The notes under the pieces were generated by a model. That model did no database searches. It was given only the letters and a program-made list of their open reading frames with translations, and had not been told where the DNA came from. The position numbers and the translations under genes were made by a program. From Acridotheres tristis (taxonomy: Eukaryota; Chordata; Aves; Passeriformes; Sturnidae): a stretch of 64,000 nt of DNA. This document shows positions 11,660 to 23,360 of the stretch, piece after piece (position 1 is the stretch's first letter; every line of letters starts with the position of its first letter). The stretch spans positions 87,254,347-87,318,346 of the forward strand of contig CM072887.1 of NCBI GenBank assembly GCA_037013685.1. Direction: 5' to 3'.

Positions 11660-14600
11660 TAGTTTCTACGTTACATATTTCTTTTTGACAAAGCAATGGA
11701 AATCCTGGCAATAAATTAGAGAAGGATTAATTATTTTGTTAACATTTAAAACAAAAGGCCAACTCTCAGCAGGTCAGTTGTTTCTGGAGTAAATTAGGTT
11801 ATAATCCATCAAACAGATGTCAGAATCCCATAAAGATAGGAGCATATGTGTAAACTGACAGATTAATTATGTGAAAATCATACAGATGATGGCATGAGAA
11901 TATTTTATTCTTCCCTTAAGCACCATGTATGAAACATGTTTTTCTGAATTGTAGTTTGCCATATTTTACTGATTTGTGATAATAAATAACATTATCTGTA
12001 AGCGGCATACCAGTGGCAGTGTAAGCACAACATGTTCACTTCTTGTGATAATGACATTTGCCAAGACAAGGCAAAGGCAAGCCAAGGACCAACTGAAGAA
12101 ATCAGCTTTCAAACTTGGAGTTTTATGTTACCTTCATCTTTTTGTGCACTCCCAGAGGGACATCCATCACATATTAATTTTCTCTTTGGTCCTCACAAAA
12201 GGGGGATCCAATGCCCAGGCGGGAAAGGAGCTGTGGTGTGTCCTGGCTGGGACACAGATGCTGAAATATCATGTTTCTGGGGTGTACCACGGCATTCATA
12301 CTACTTTGTGTAGTTCTAGACTGATCCTCAGACTCCCAAAAGTTCCTTGTTTAGTAGTAGGCAGAAAGAACCAATTGAACACCCAGCCGGGAGCTGTGGG
12401 GCCCACTGAACACACAAAGCACTTGTAAAAAGCAAATAGAGTAATCCCATTGAGTAGGCCCAGAAAAGTTAAAAAAACCTGAAGCTCCTGACAAAGGGAC
12501 TTCAGTAGTATTCAGTCCCTCTCTGGACACTCAGATACTTTGTATCACTCTTATAAAGGACGTCATTAAATATTCAGTTTACATAGTTTTGTAGCCATAA
12601 CATGACCTAAAATAGGGTAACTTGGGTACACTAAGACTGCAACAGCACTAACATTCAAGAGAGCAACGAGGAAACACACTGTTAGACCTGCCCTATGCCA
12701 GCTCCCTATGGAGTCCCTCTGACTGGACACTTCTGGTAGCTACGCTTCCTGTTTCGGACACCAAAATGAATTTATTCCTTAACTGCATGGGGAGTCAGGG
12801 ATAGCACATCTGGTTAGCAAATAGTCAAAATTATAAACCTCATCATAAGGTGCCTGTCACGCTGGCCACTGCAGTTATCTGCACCTGATGCAATGGTGAC
12901 AAAACCAGGAGTGTCACTTGTTATACTCATTAACCCTGCAAACCATAAACAGATTGTATTAAAGGGGCCCTAAATACCATGGGTGATTTTAAGTAGTTTA
13001 CTTCAAATAATGCCTGACCTAATTTTTATTTTCAAAATTAAGATATCTCATGAAAATTATAGCATTAAAAGATTATACAAATAGCAGCTGCACAGAAGCA
13101 TTTAAATTCTTTAAAAATTTCTATGCAGTTAATTGCACTGACTTGAACTATTTAGAGTGAACATATTTCTGAAAAATCAGGCAATGTCATAGAAAAATGG
13201 TGGTAATGGTGGTTAATAGAACATAGAGATTCAGGCACTTAGGTGGGGTTCTAGCTAACTGGCACTCAGCTGTAATTCAAAATTATATTGTAACTAAAAT
13301 GTGAACATTTCCGAGAAACCTAATAATTATTTTTAGCTTTCTGTTTAACTGGAATAATATCATCTATGGATGTTTTCTTCTAGCAAATTAGGTTCGGGTT
13401 AATAAGAGACATTAAATCCATTTTACATGAAACGTTTAACAATTTTTTTTTTAACTTGTTTCTATTTTGAGCATCTTTTGAGATCTTTTGTTTGTTCCAT
13501 CAGAGATGCTTTGAGTAAAACACATACTTCATGAAATGTGTGATAAAAAGCACCTGACAATTCAAGAGGTTAAGTTGCCATGATCTGTGCACTGTATGTA
13601 CTGCAGCTGAGAAGAAGATGCAGTTTGACACATTACCTAATTTGCTGTGACATTCAAGTTTTAAGTGATATTCAAGGAGATGGAAATCCTGGCTCTAAAT
13701 ATATCCCAACGTGTGCTGGTCTTCTGTCTGTTAACTTACTAATGAACCATGATTGAGTAAAGTAATGAAGAGTTTACAGAGAGCCCCAGGAAACCAATTT
13801 CCAATTTTGCAACCAGCAGGCTTTAACTTCACTGCAGTCCTTGCTAATTTTGTCTAGGAGGGGACTTGGATACTAAACGCCATTTCTGCTTTGTGAATCA
13901 GACAGACTTTTCCAGTCCCTGAATACTTACTTGCTAATGAATGTCTCTTCTACAGATCCATTTTATTTCCATCTGTAGTTGTTAAAAATAGGCTGAATAA
14001 CTAAAAAATGATTACTGAGAGAAATGAAATTATAATCACTGAAAATCAGAGGCACTGTTAGACTCATGGTGAGAATGAAATTTTAATCTTCAGCCTGATC
14101 TGGAATGAACCATGGAAATAGGTGTAAGAAAAATACAGACGGTTAATTTTGAGGGAAAAATATAAATAATCAGTGTGAAAATCTTTTATATGTAATGTCT
14201 CTGTGTGACTGTAAAGAACCTGTGCTTCTACCTACCCTGCATACAAAACAGCTCCATATGCAGTGCATGGAATCACATTTGCAACAAAACAGTTTCTCTT
14301 GAGCCAGTATCCCCAATGTTTGTCACACAAGGCAGTTGAAAAGAATAGTAAAATAGGAGAGAAATCAATTGTCAAGAGAAAAGCTACATTTCTAAGGGCA
14401 AATTCATTACTTATTTCTCTGCTGAACAGACGGGTCTTCTGTAACCAGGCCCCTATAAATTGCAAAGGCCTCATGTTTCTTTTTTCCCACAGTAAAATAT
14501 AATTTTAAAGCGCGGTTTTCAAAGATGATAATGCTAGTACAATGTTTCAAGAGTTATGTCTGTAAATAATAATGCAGAAACACTTCTGTACTATGTCTAT

Positions 14601-15864
14601 AAAAACAACTGCAAAAGCAGTCTCTATTTCAGTACCTTTTAACTGAATTAATATACTTCACATAAATTGCAATTTAAAATGCTACCCATTATGCAGAAGG
14701 GCTTTTTTTTCTCCTGTTTTCTCCTGATCCTGAGGCTGTAATTTAGAAAGCTTGCAGCTTTTTCAGGGAATGTAATCTTGCAATCCTCAAAACAGCTTTG
14801 TCTGTTATTCGTGCTTGTGTGAATGCAGGTTGAAATGATTTAAAATCATAGAGCACTGTAAATTATTTTCTTAGTGAATAACACTATTGTATTGACAGAG
14901 GAATGACTTGAGATATAATGATTAAAAATGCGTAAAAGCGAAATTGTGTATTCTGTGGACAATGGAGCGAGGAGAAAGCTGTAATCTAAAAGTCATAAAG
15001 TGTGTATTGGTAACTATGCAGCTCCTATGGCTGAATATGACTCATGAATTCTGGGTGCTGCTTTGGATTCTCTGTTCTAAAGAGCACTTAAATATGGGGT
15101 ATATTTGAACATTTCAGAGCCTCTCCAGATTAAATATTTGAGATCATCACAAACTCCAATCTATCATTGAAAGAATCATACTGCATAATTATCAACCAGA
15201 AAAGAGCCCTTTTTAGTCTGGTTATGTAAAGACTAAAAAAGCATTACCGTGAGAGCATCAGTCTGGATTTCTGCTTCCAGTACTATTATCTCAGTCAACC
15301 TTCTACTTATCTTAGTTGAGTGAAAAATTCTCTGTTACTTTAGGTCCTATTGGCATTGAAACGCAGTATTCCATTTATTATTTCCATGTATTAACATGCA
15401 CCCCAGTTTCACAACAAATACTGATGGATCCATAATCTACACACAGTATTACTTACATCAGATTTTGCTTTCCAAGCCTAAAACATAAATAAGATATTCA
15501 CTGGTGAACAGAATTCTATTAGAATCTCAAGAGTCTAAGAGAAACACTGTTAGAAATTATAGACATCTTTTTAAAAATTTTAAAATCTTAGGAAAACATC
15601 TTCAGACAAAAGATATGTTTATCCAAATTAAAACACTGAGCTATGTGTGTAGGCTACAAAGGTGAAAGAACATAGATGGAAAAAAACAAGATTGAAAGAA
15701 GAGAAACTTGAATCTCTCAGATTTTGTCTGTTGTCTTTCAGATGAGGAAAGGTAAACTATTTGTTTTAAGAGCCTGTAGAAGGCAAGTCCTTAGATGAAA
15801 AAACTTCTTCAGTAAACAGACTAGTGCAATAATTCTCTCTGGCGAAATGAAATTGATTCCTTTT
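11660..15864. other. Unique AT-rich DNA including a 150-codon frame
   Basis: The frame at 11976-12428 (plus, 150 codons) is the longest outside the retroviral LTRs, but it overlaps a second 93-codon plus frame in another phase (12032-12313). Both lie in a locally less AT-rich patch (about 12030-12420). I recognise no domain in either. The rest of the interval is AT-rich with homopolymer runs, for example the T-run near 13442-13452. Confidence 0.5.
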
Positions 15865-15943
15865 TATGGAACTATAATTAATAGTTCCATACCGTAAGTC
15901 TCACTATGTCTTTTTAGAAAAACAAAATTATTTTCTAAAAAAG
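15865..15943. repeat. Two adjacent perfect hairpins
   Basis: Hairpin one: TATGGAACTAT (15865-15875) and ATAGTTCCATA (15881-15891), 11 bp with loop AATTA. Hairpin two: TTTTTAGAAAA (15911-15921) and TTTTCTAAAAA (15931-15941), 11 bp with a 9-nt loop, flanked by CTCAC (15900-15904) and GTGAG (15945-15949), which pair outside it. Two such structures within 80 bp are more than expected by chance even in AT-rich DNA. Their function is unknown. Confidence 0.7.
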
Positions 15944-15949
15944 TGTGAG

Positions 15950-18429
15950 CCTACTTTTCATAGAATTCCAAAACCACTAATTTAAAATGCATTATGAAAA
16001 GGAATGCATGGCTGAGGTACTTTATCCAGTCCAGTAACAGATTCAGTGACATTTGCAGCAATAGCTCTCCATTATCCACATTGTATTACTTGGTAAATTT
16101 AGCAGAAAGAAGAGGATGGGAAAATATGAACACAAGAAATATGAAAATAATGAAACTTTAATGTAGCACAAAAAGTGTGACAGATGTAATACCACAAAGA
16201 GTCATTAAATATTTCCCAGTCCATCTCTTTTTATCTCTCTCATCCTGCCACTATCAATTATTCCTAAAGCTCCTCCATGTTCCTGCAAGACTTAAGGAAG
16301 CAAATTTAATTTATGGTTTTTGCTTCTTATCTCTCCATCTAAACTGGCTACTGACACTTCAAGATGCTGAACCATGTGATGCAAAATCTCTTTTAGTGGA
16401 GGAAAACATAAACATTTTATTACATATGGCATGAGCAATTTTAGTATTTGTTTTTTCTAGTGTCCACATCTTAAAAAAACACATCTAAACAAAGCAATGG
16501 TTACAGTTCCTATCTAATCTCCTTATCATATACTTGCTTCTTGTTTTTATGCCCACAACATATTTAAGTAGAACCTACAATAGTCTTTTTAGTGTGGATC
16601 AATGAAGATGAAAGGGTGCCTTGAGCAGAACTCATTTGTCCTTGTCAGCTGTGGATAACCAACTAATACACTTAAAATAAAGTCATACCAGAATAGCCTA
16701 ATCTTATTAGGCTTATTTAAATTAATAAGTACTATTAAGTCTTCAAGACCTAATTTAAAGTCGTAATAGTCTACAGAGGTGTACCGAGTTCACCAGTATT
16801 TCATATATTAAACTGAAGTAGTCTAGTATATATAATGAAATCACTTTTTTCCCATGAAAATAAGTTGCTCATTCTGAAGACAAAGTAATGCCAAAACTAA
16901 ATTATCACTTAATTCTACTTATTCTTCTCCATTCAAAAGTTTTCTAATAAGTATAACCCATGAAAAAATAAATAGTAAAATATTAAGAAAACCACTTTCA
17001 TTTTAGAAGTCCAGGTTATTCCAGACCAATTTATTTAAATATTTAGAGGGATGCATTATATATGGGGGTTACATAAGTGCAAGCTTAGTGTTAGTCCTAT
17101 TTCTACTGGGCAACAGAAGTATTGCTTTCTCAGCTCTGCTCAGTTATGGACATTTGTGCCTAGTTTCTATTTCCATTTAAAATATACTCTTACAATAGCC
17201 ATTCAAATGAGATTCAAGATCACATTATAAAATAATAGAGAACATCTTATTAGATAATCTTAAAAGAAAATCTCATCATAAACAAATTAATATTTTACCA
17301 TCTGCTTCTCATTTTTTAATGCACATAGTCTTTTTTTAATTACTTTTATAATTGGAATAAATTGAACCGGTTCTATGTGAAATAAATATTAAAATTTTGG
17401 GAAATTAGGGCAAATATAACTGTACTGAAATAAAATTCAAGATCTGCAATATGCAAAAGCCCTTTGTACCTTATTCAAAGCACAAAGTGATATACACTCT
17501 AAAAATTTTTGCTATGCAGAAGCTGCATGATTTTGAAGAATCAGAAGGATTCATGTAATCTACTCTGTTGGCAAATATGAAATATATAGGGATTAAATGT
17601 CTGTTGCCTATTTCAGCTGGAATGATATCCTAGACATCTTCAGTTCTTAGGCTGGGATTTCACTATGCAAATCACATTTCTGGTCATGAGCGAGGGAGCA
17701 GCTATTTTCAACAGCAATTACACAAGATATTTTAGACTGAGGTAGCAAAAATGGAAACTTCTTAGGTTCCTGCAGTGGACAACAGGATCAGTTTCAGGAA
17801 TTCCTGTACTGACTAGATTCCACTGAATAAAATATTTTTATACACAAGTAGGAGCTTCATTTTAAGCATCATAACCTTGAATAGAATCCAACTCATTCTT
17901 TACAGCTCTACTGAGCCCCTTCTTGTACTCTGTTAAGTGCCTCAGTCTGACACCCTATTTGAGGTTACATTTGTTAGCAGACAGGTCTCTTTAGTGGAAC
18001 TCATGGGCCTTAACTGTTGAAGCTTTCCCTTCTATCACAACAACAACTTTTTGTTTCTCTTTTTTTTCTGACTACTCAATTTCAAATATTGTTCCAACAC
18101 GAGATCGTAAATGTTATTGCAAAGTTTAACTGACTTGCCAGCTTTCTGACAACCCAGATTTTCTCAGCATAAAGAATGCTTTAAAACTTTCTGTTTTGAG
18201 TAACCTGAGAGATTCCTTACTCATCTGTACCAAGTGTAAGTTGTATAAAACCATCGACATTAAGCATAATTTCCTCAATCTTCTTAGAATAGCAACATAA
18301 CATAAAAACATGTAGTCTTGTAAGTTAATAAAGCTCTCCACATTACTCCCCTTGCTGCTGCCTGCTTTACTGTCTTCATGATTCTCTTCCTTTCTCTTAA
18401 GAGGATGATAAGTATTGACATTCTCATGC
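15950..18429. other. Unique AT-rich DNA with a small hairpin
   Basis: AGCCTAAT (16695-16702) and ATTAGGCT (16706-16713) form an 8-bp stem with a 3-nt loop. Otherwise no gene or repeat can be supported. The 119-codon minus frame at 18126-18485 runs into the retroviral LTR that starts at 18430 and is not a gene candidate. Confidence 0.6.
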
Positions 18430-18910
18430 TGTGTAGATCTCTGACCTCGGCTAGTTGCCAGGTGCCCACCAAGCTGCTCTATCACTCCCCCTCTATTAAC
18501 AATGCAATGGGAGAAAAAAATACAAAAAACTCATGGGTCAAGATAAAGACAGAGAAATAATATTACAGGCAAAACAAACTCAACTTGGGCAAATTAATTT
18601 ATTGTCAATAATGGAGTAGGAAAACAAGAAATAAGAACAAGTTGAAAAATTTTAAAACCCCAACTTTCCCCCACCCTTCCCCTCTTTCCCTGTTCAACTT
18701 TGCACTCAATTTCTCTGCTCCTCTCACTGAGTGTTTTAGCAGCATGGTGAGCAGGTATTTCAGTCAGTTCATTACACATTAATGCTGCTCATTCCTCATC
18801 ACGCTCTTTCCTCTTCATGTGCTTTTCGTGCTCCAGCATGGAGTGTCTCCTGAGGAAAGCAGTCTTTCATGAACTTCTCCAATGTGAGACCGTCCCACAG
18901 GGTGCAGTTC
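18430..18910 (-). mobile_element. Endogenous retrovirus LTR, 3' part
   Basis: Read on the minus strand, this ends in ...ATCTACACA at 18430. It contains an intact AATAAA (plus TTTATT, 18598-18603) and the G-rich GAAGGGTGGGGG stretch. It also has the CTGCACCC...GTGGGA and ATGCTGGAGCA motifs that recur in the LTR at 62755-63757. It therefore represents roughly the last half of the same LTR type, in the opposite orientation and much diverged. It stops abruptly at 18910, where another LTR begins. No internal viral gene is attached. The family resembles a widespread avian ERV LTR that I associate with passerines; that is from memory. The short frames at 18284-18779 fall inside it and are noncoding. 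Confidence 0.75.
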
Positions 18911-19221
18911 TGTCCTGGTTTGAAAAGACAAGTGTGCTAGGGAAGAGCAGGGCCTTCCCTCGAAATGGAGCTAATAAACCCCTCCCTCTGAATTAGTATA
19001 AATTTGAAATTAAGGGGCTCTCAGGCAAAGATATGGGTGTAGGAATAACAGTTCTTTATTAATATATCTAACAAGACAAACAAAACAACAACTGGTATGA
19101 AATTAACAACAGCTTTGGCCAGCAGCTGGTCCATTGTGGAGTTGACTGGCACTGGCTCTGTCCAACACAGTCAGACCCACTCCCCTCCACTATCAAAAAC
19201 TTGCCACACAAACCCAATACA
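18911..19221 (-). mobile_element. Second endogenous retrovirus LTR, different 3' end
   Basis: On the minus strand it begins near 19221 with TGTATTGGGTTTGTGTGGC. It has an AATAAA poly(A) signal (plus TTTATT, 19055-19060) and ends ...AAACCAGGACA at 18911, giving TG...CA termini. Its first 110 bases share several blocks with the start of the LTR at 62755: GTTTGTGTGGC, GACAGAGCCA-like and CTGGCCAAAGCTG. The part around and after the poly(A) signal is unrelated. It may be a related but distinct family, or a chimera. The exact 5' edge is uncertain because no purine tract precedes it. A 106-codon minus frame (19068-19388) crosses this edge and is not a cellular gene. Confidence 0.6.
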
Positions 19222-19388
19222 CACTGAAATGCAGACCAGATATCTGTGTGTCCTTCTGAAGGAAGTGATTTGTATTTTGCCAAGCTGAGCATAATCATCT
19301 CAGCAGCCCAGGATGTCCTTTTCTGAAAGGCTTGAGCTATTCCTATCCCTGATGAAGGCCAGAAACCCACAGGTATGACAGACAACAC
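19222..19388 (-). mobile_element. Probable retroviral flank or 5' extension of the LTR
   Basis: This sequence is less AT-rich than the surroundings and continues the frame of the adjoining LTR. I recall the same block next to this LTR in other songbird sequences, so it is probably part of the same repeat, either internal 3' sequence or LTR. No protease, polymerase or envelope motif is visible. After 19388 the sequence returns to ordinary AT-rich DNA. Confidence 0.4.
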
Positions 19389-20882
19389 TGTATGGACTTT
19401 TTTCTTACAGCGATATCCTGGAAGACCAGAATGTTTTTTGAATTCAAGAATGAGTTATATTTTAGAATATAAACTAGCATAATTCACTCTTAAGTGAAAA
19501 ATTCCCAAAGGAATTATATCAGGCAAATTATGAATAGCTTCTTATCTTGTACCATGCTGCTCTTGGATACTTCAGGCTTGCCCACGAACCTGTTTGGTCA
19601 CTTTGCTTCAGCTGCCTAACTCACAGTGTCTGAGATGCAACAAAAGCTGCCCAGTCTTCTCTGATCCATGGGATACGTTTTCCACCCTCCATGACTCCTG
19701 AAGCCTTTCTGTCCCCTCCTTCTCTCTCCAGTAGCCTGTCAGTGTCTGTACTAACTGCAAGCACACATCTCATTGCTGTGCCTCCCTGATTACATCTCTT
19801 TCTCGTGTCAAGCTATTCCTGTGACCTTCTCTCCTTGAGCAGCTGCTGTAAGAAAGAGCAACCATCCCTTCTGAGGAGGCTTCTGCCCTATCTAGTCCTG
19901 TTTCTTACAGGAATACTACGTGAAAGTCAAGAACAAGGTATATATCTTTTTGTCAAAACTTCTAGAATGTTTTTCTTCCTTTCTAATCTTCCTTACTATT
20001 TTCAATCTTTCTGTCAATGTGGATGTGTTGCAGCTTCTAACCTCTGCAGCACTATGTTTTGAGTCAGTTCTCTGTTCATCTCAGAAACTAACACAGAATG
20101 ATGTTTTATGTCCCCAAACAATGAACATTCAACACTGGATGGATGGCATTTTGGTTTTTCAAATAAATTAAGAAAAGTGAAATGAGATTTTTAGTACTAA
20201 TTCCAGACAGATAACTAAAGAACAGAAATGATATACAAATACTATCTTTCTCAAAGTTAAAAATGTTCCCTAAATAAAATCAGCAAAATTATATGCTGCA
20301 TTGAAGCAAAAATTGGTGAGCAATTTCTTGAGTGCTATCTACCTGACAGACTACCCAGCTAGGGGGTTTACTCCAAAAATAAGAATTTGCAGATGGAAAA
20401 ATATTTCTATCCCTTTATGCAAAAAAGAGGCATTTAAAACTAAACTACTGATATGGTATATTTTAAAAAAAAGTTTCAGAATATTTAAAATGCTATTATA
20501 AATGTGGATAAGTAAGAAATCCATTTACAGATATACGAAACACTGGTGTCATCTATTTTTCTCTTTGAAGATGTTAAGAGCTAATGATTAGATTTAAAAT
20601 TCAGATTCTAAAAAAGGTGTAAATTTGTCTTCTGCAAGGTCCTGAGACAGCATTTAGGATTTTTTAGGAGGAGCATTGTCCTAGGGAACAGCATGAGCCG
20701 TGGGCTCCCTTGGGTCTGGCGCCAGGAGCTGTGGCACTGCCCTTGGAGGAGCAGCACAGCAGGGCCTGTTAGCCAGGGCCCATCAGCCAGGGGCCATCTC
20801 ACTGCTGTTTTCACACCCATGAAAAACAAATGTTTCGCAAGTGCAATAGGGCTGGCCATACATTCTAATGCACTTAAAAGTC
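19389..20882. other. Unique DNA with a GC-richer patch before an A-rich tail
   Basis: Around 19560-19870 the plus strand is C/T-rich. A less AT-rich block at about 20685-20870, with repeated CAGGGCC/CAGCCAGGG words, runs straight into the A-rich tract at 20883. That arrangement could be a decayed retroposed copy with its poly(A) tail, but no parent gene is recognisable and no AATAAA lies just upstream. The 83- to 88-codon frames there have no recognisable motif. Confidence 0.4.
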
Positions 20883-20956
20883 AAAAAAAAAAAAAAACAA
20901 AAAAAAACACACACAAAAAAAACCCCAACCAAACAAAACACCAACCAAAAAACCCC
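20883..20956. repeat. A-rich / A-C tract
   Basis: An almost pure A run (about 15 bases) continues into A-runs broken by C, then ACACAC, then AAACC and CCAACC words. On the minus strand this is T-rich with GGGG and repeated TTGG doublets, so a weak two-tetrad quadruplex is conceivable. It may be the tail of a retroposed copy. Confidence 0.8.
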
Positions 20957-22381
20957 TGAAGTCTTCTAAAGTGAAACAATCTTTACCAGACTGCAGTTAT
21001 TTGCAAGCAGGCCAGTCAATGTTAAATATGCATGGTTCCTGGTAATGCATAAAGTCTGAGGATGCAAATTCTTGTCTGTAAAATTCTACATGAGAGCATG
21101 ACTTTTCATTTCCCCACATTAGTAAGGAACTCATTAAAATGGTGTTGTTACACAAAGATTTATTTATTGTGGACATTTGCCTTTCTTGACGCCTGGAAAT
21201 TTCACCTGAGTTGGAAACCTTGTTAAACAAAGCATTTATGCTTAACTTACTCAAGGCAGTCAGGAGAGAGCAGTAGGTTCATCCCATCTTGACTGTAAAA
21301 TTTGCCAGTTAATAAGAAACATTGAAATTGAAACTTTCAATCAATTCCTAGACACTAAAACTGTCAAAAGATGGATATCAATACCAAAGGGTCATAAGAC
21401 TTGACAGAGAAAAATCTAAGTCCTTCTCTGCTTTGGAAAGGAGCTGAGCATGTGCTTAAATATACACAAAAGTTTTGGTGCAAACAATTCTGCATTTTTT
21501 CTTCTATGTGTACAAATTCTGGTCATACTGTAAGTTGATGACTGTTACCAAAAAACCAAAGATCATTGTCCTGGCTCCTGTTAATTCAATGTGTTTGAAT
21601 TAGTCAGCTGAGAAACTGTGTAGATATCTATGTACTATCAGAGAAACCCCAAGACAAATTATATTTTCTGGTCTTTTTCTCTTTTGCTCAATTTTTTACA
21701 TCAAGTATTTAATCTAATAGGTCCATTCTTATGAATAGCACTATTGTATTGCAAACTGACTAATGCATAATGCAGTTTTTATATGAATATTCTATATTCA
21801 TATTTTTCAATATTCACATTTTTCCCATGGCAACTGCTGTATGGGTACAGTGTTACATGCTACTAAATTGTATATCAAACAGTTTAATATAAAAATACAT
21901 TCTTTATGTGTATCTCAAACACTACTTCAGTGTTACTATGTATCTTATATTAGTGAAAAAAAAATTTAATTAAATGAAAAGTGCTAAAAATGTCAGTTTA
22001 AATATGATCAAGGCCATGACAACCTACAGATCTTCAAACAAAGGACTTTTGGGGGTTGAAGGCATGAGTAGTTGTCCAGATGTTTTCTGGCCTCACAAAT
22101 CTAGGACTTGCTGGATTAAATTTTAAAATATATTTTAAGCATTTTCCAGTGTAAGATGTAAGAAAAAAATTCACCTTTTTTTATATATTTTTTTAAGATC
22201 TAGAACTTCAGCTGTGCACAAAACAACAGGAAATGGACTGCTATGTTAGCTTAAGACTGAGACACTAAAGCCAAGACCTTAAAAATGCTTCATCACTATG
22301 GGGGAAAGATGTTTTCTCTAATTTGTAGGTGTTTTGTGGGGCAGTCTCTATATTGTAAATTCCTAAGTTCTCTCTGCTTTC
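20957..22381. other. Unique AT-rich DNA with a perfect 10-bp hairpin
   Basis: ATATGAATAT (21781-21790) pairs with ATATTCATAT (21794-21803) around TCT, and CAATATTCAC follows it. No gene supported in this interval. Confidence 0.6.
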
Positions 22382-22545
22382 AGTGAAGAAGAGGATGTCC
22401 TTTCTGGCCATCAAAGCAAGATCTGACTACTGGTCTCCACTTAAAATTAAGTAACATATTTAACAGCCCTGCAACCCATTGCTAATCCTTGCAGAGTTAT
22501 TTCAGTCCTAGTCTGAGTGATAATAAAGAATGAGAAGGAAGGGAA
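22382..22545 (+). other. Candidate 3' terminal exon
   Basis: An acceptor with a good pyrimidine tract (TTCTCTCTGCTTTCAG) ends at 22381. One frame then stays open for about 23 codons, rich in Lys, Arg and Ser, and stops at TAA in AAAATTAAGTAA (about 22443-22454). An AATAAA at 22522-22527 lies about 70 nt after the stop. The geometry is that of a short last exon, but each signal is common in AT-rich DNA and the peptide is too short to identify. Confidence 0.15.
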
Positions 22546-22837
22546 TACAGAACATTTTTTCATGTTTTGAATGCACCCAACCTGGTGAGTAATGCCAGCT
22601 AAATAAATAATCAAAATCATACTGAGATTTCACAGAGAAACTGTACAAGGGAACCTGCTTTGAAGCAGAAGAGAGCTTGCCTCATGCAATAATGGGATTT
22701 ATTTGAGCTGATCAAGAGGAATGAAGTGCAACCCCAGCTGAGATGACTTTAGCTGTATGTTTTATTCCTACAAGCTCCATAAGCAAGAAAGAATAGGAAT
22801 TTGGCAATCAGAAAATAGTATCAGAAGGCTTGTATTT

Positions 22838-22867
22838 AAAAAAAAAAAAAAAAGAGAGAGAGAGAGA
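22838..22867. repeat. Poly(A) followed by (GA)n
   Basis: About 16 A residues run directly into seven GA units. A pure purine tract of this kind is prone to length change. No retroposon body was recognised upstream. Confidence 0.9.
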
Positions 22868-23338
22868 AAAACTACAGGGGGAAACAAGGATTCAAACTGG
22901 TTTTGTCCTTAGTGCATCCGGCTGTAGGAAGGCTTTGCATGTAGACCAAATTATTTGACAACCATAAAAAATGAGCAAAGAATCCAGAAACCCCTGTGGT
23001 AAATACAAACTGACAGCATCCCTCAGATTGTAGGTTTGAAATAACCTTTAGCCCCTTATAAAAATGCACAAGGTTTTTCATGCTGTTCTGAAGCAGAATG
23101 TTTACATATCTTGGTTCATCCATCACCAGAGTAAGAGTTTAGAGAATAACTCACAGCAGAAGTACATGTCTTTGAACCAGTCTGGTATTTGTAGCATGGG
23201 TTTTCACTGCACTAAAGGGTAGAGATTTTTTGGTGCTTCTACCTATATACTGTACTGGGGGAAAATCAACAAGAGAGCTAAAAATCTGGAAGATATTTTA
23301 AAACTTCAGAAGTCGTGAAACTCTTTTAGTGTTTTTCT
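22868..23338. other. Unique DNA, no gene seen
   Basis: One 84-codon minus frame (22872-23126) without any recognised motif. Confidence 0.6.
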
Positions 23339-23360
23339 GTATGTATGTATGTATGTATGT
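23339..23360. repeat. (GTAT)n tetranucleotide microsatellite
   Basis: Five and a half perfect GTAT units. Confidence 0.9.

Noticed and set aside
11976..12428. 150-codon plus frame
   Set aside because: Longest frame outside LTRs, but no domain, an overlapping frame in another phase, and no splice or poly(A) context. In 64 kb one such frame is expected by chance.
14760..15100. Possible conserved regulatory element with homeodomain-like TAAT and an AP-1-like TGACTCA
   Set aside because: Such words are frequent in AT-rich DNA; without an alignment there is no support.
15742..15751. 10-nt unit between TTGTCTTTCAG and GTAAAC
   Set aside because: Too short to be a typical exon, and the donor is weak; likely coincidence.
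19068..19388. 106-codon minus frame
   Set aside because: It spans the second retroviral LTR and its flank; not a cellular gene and no viral protein motif is recognisable.
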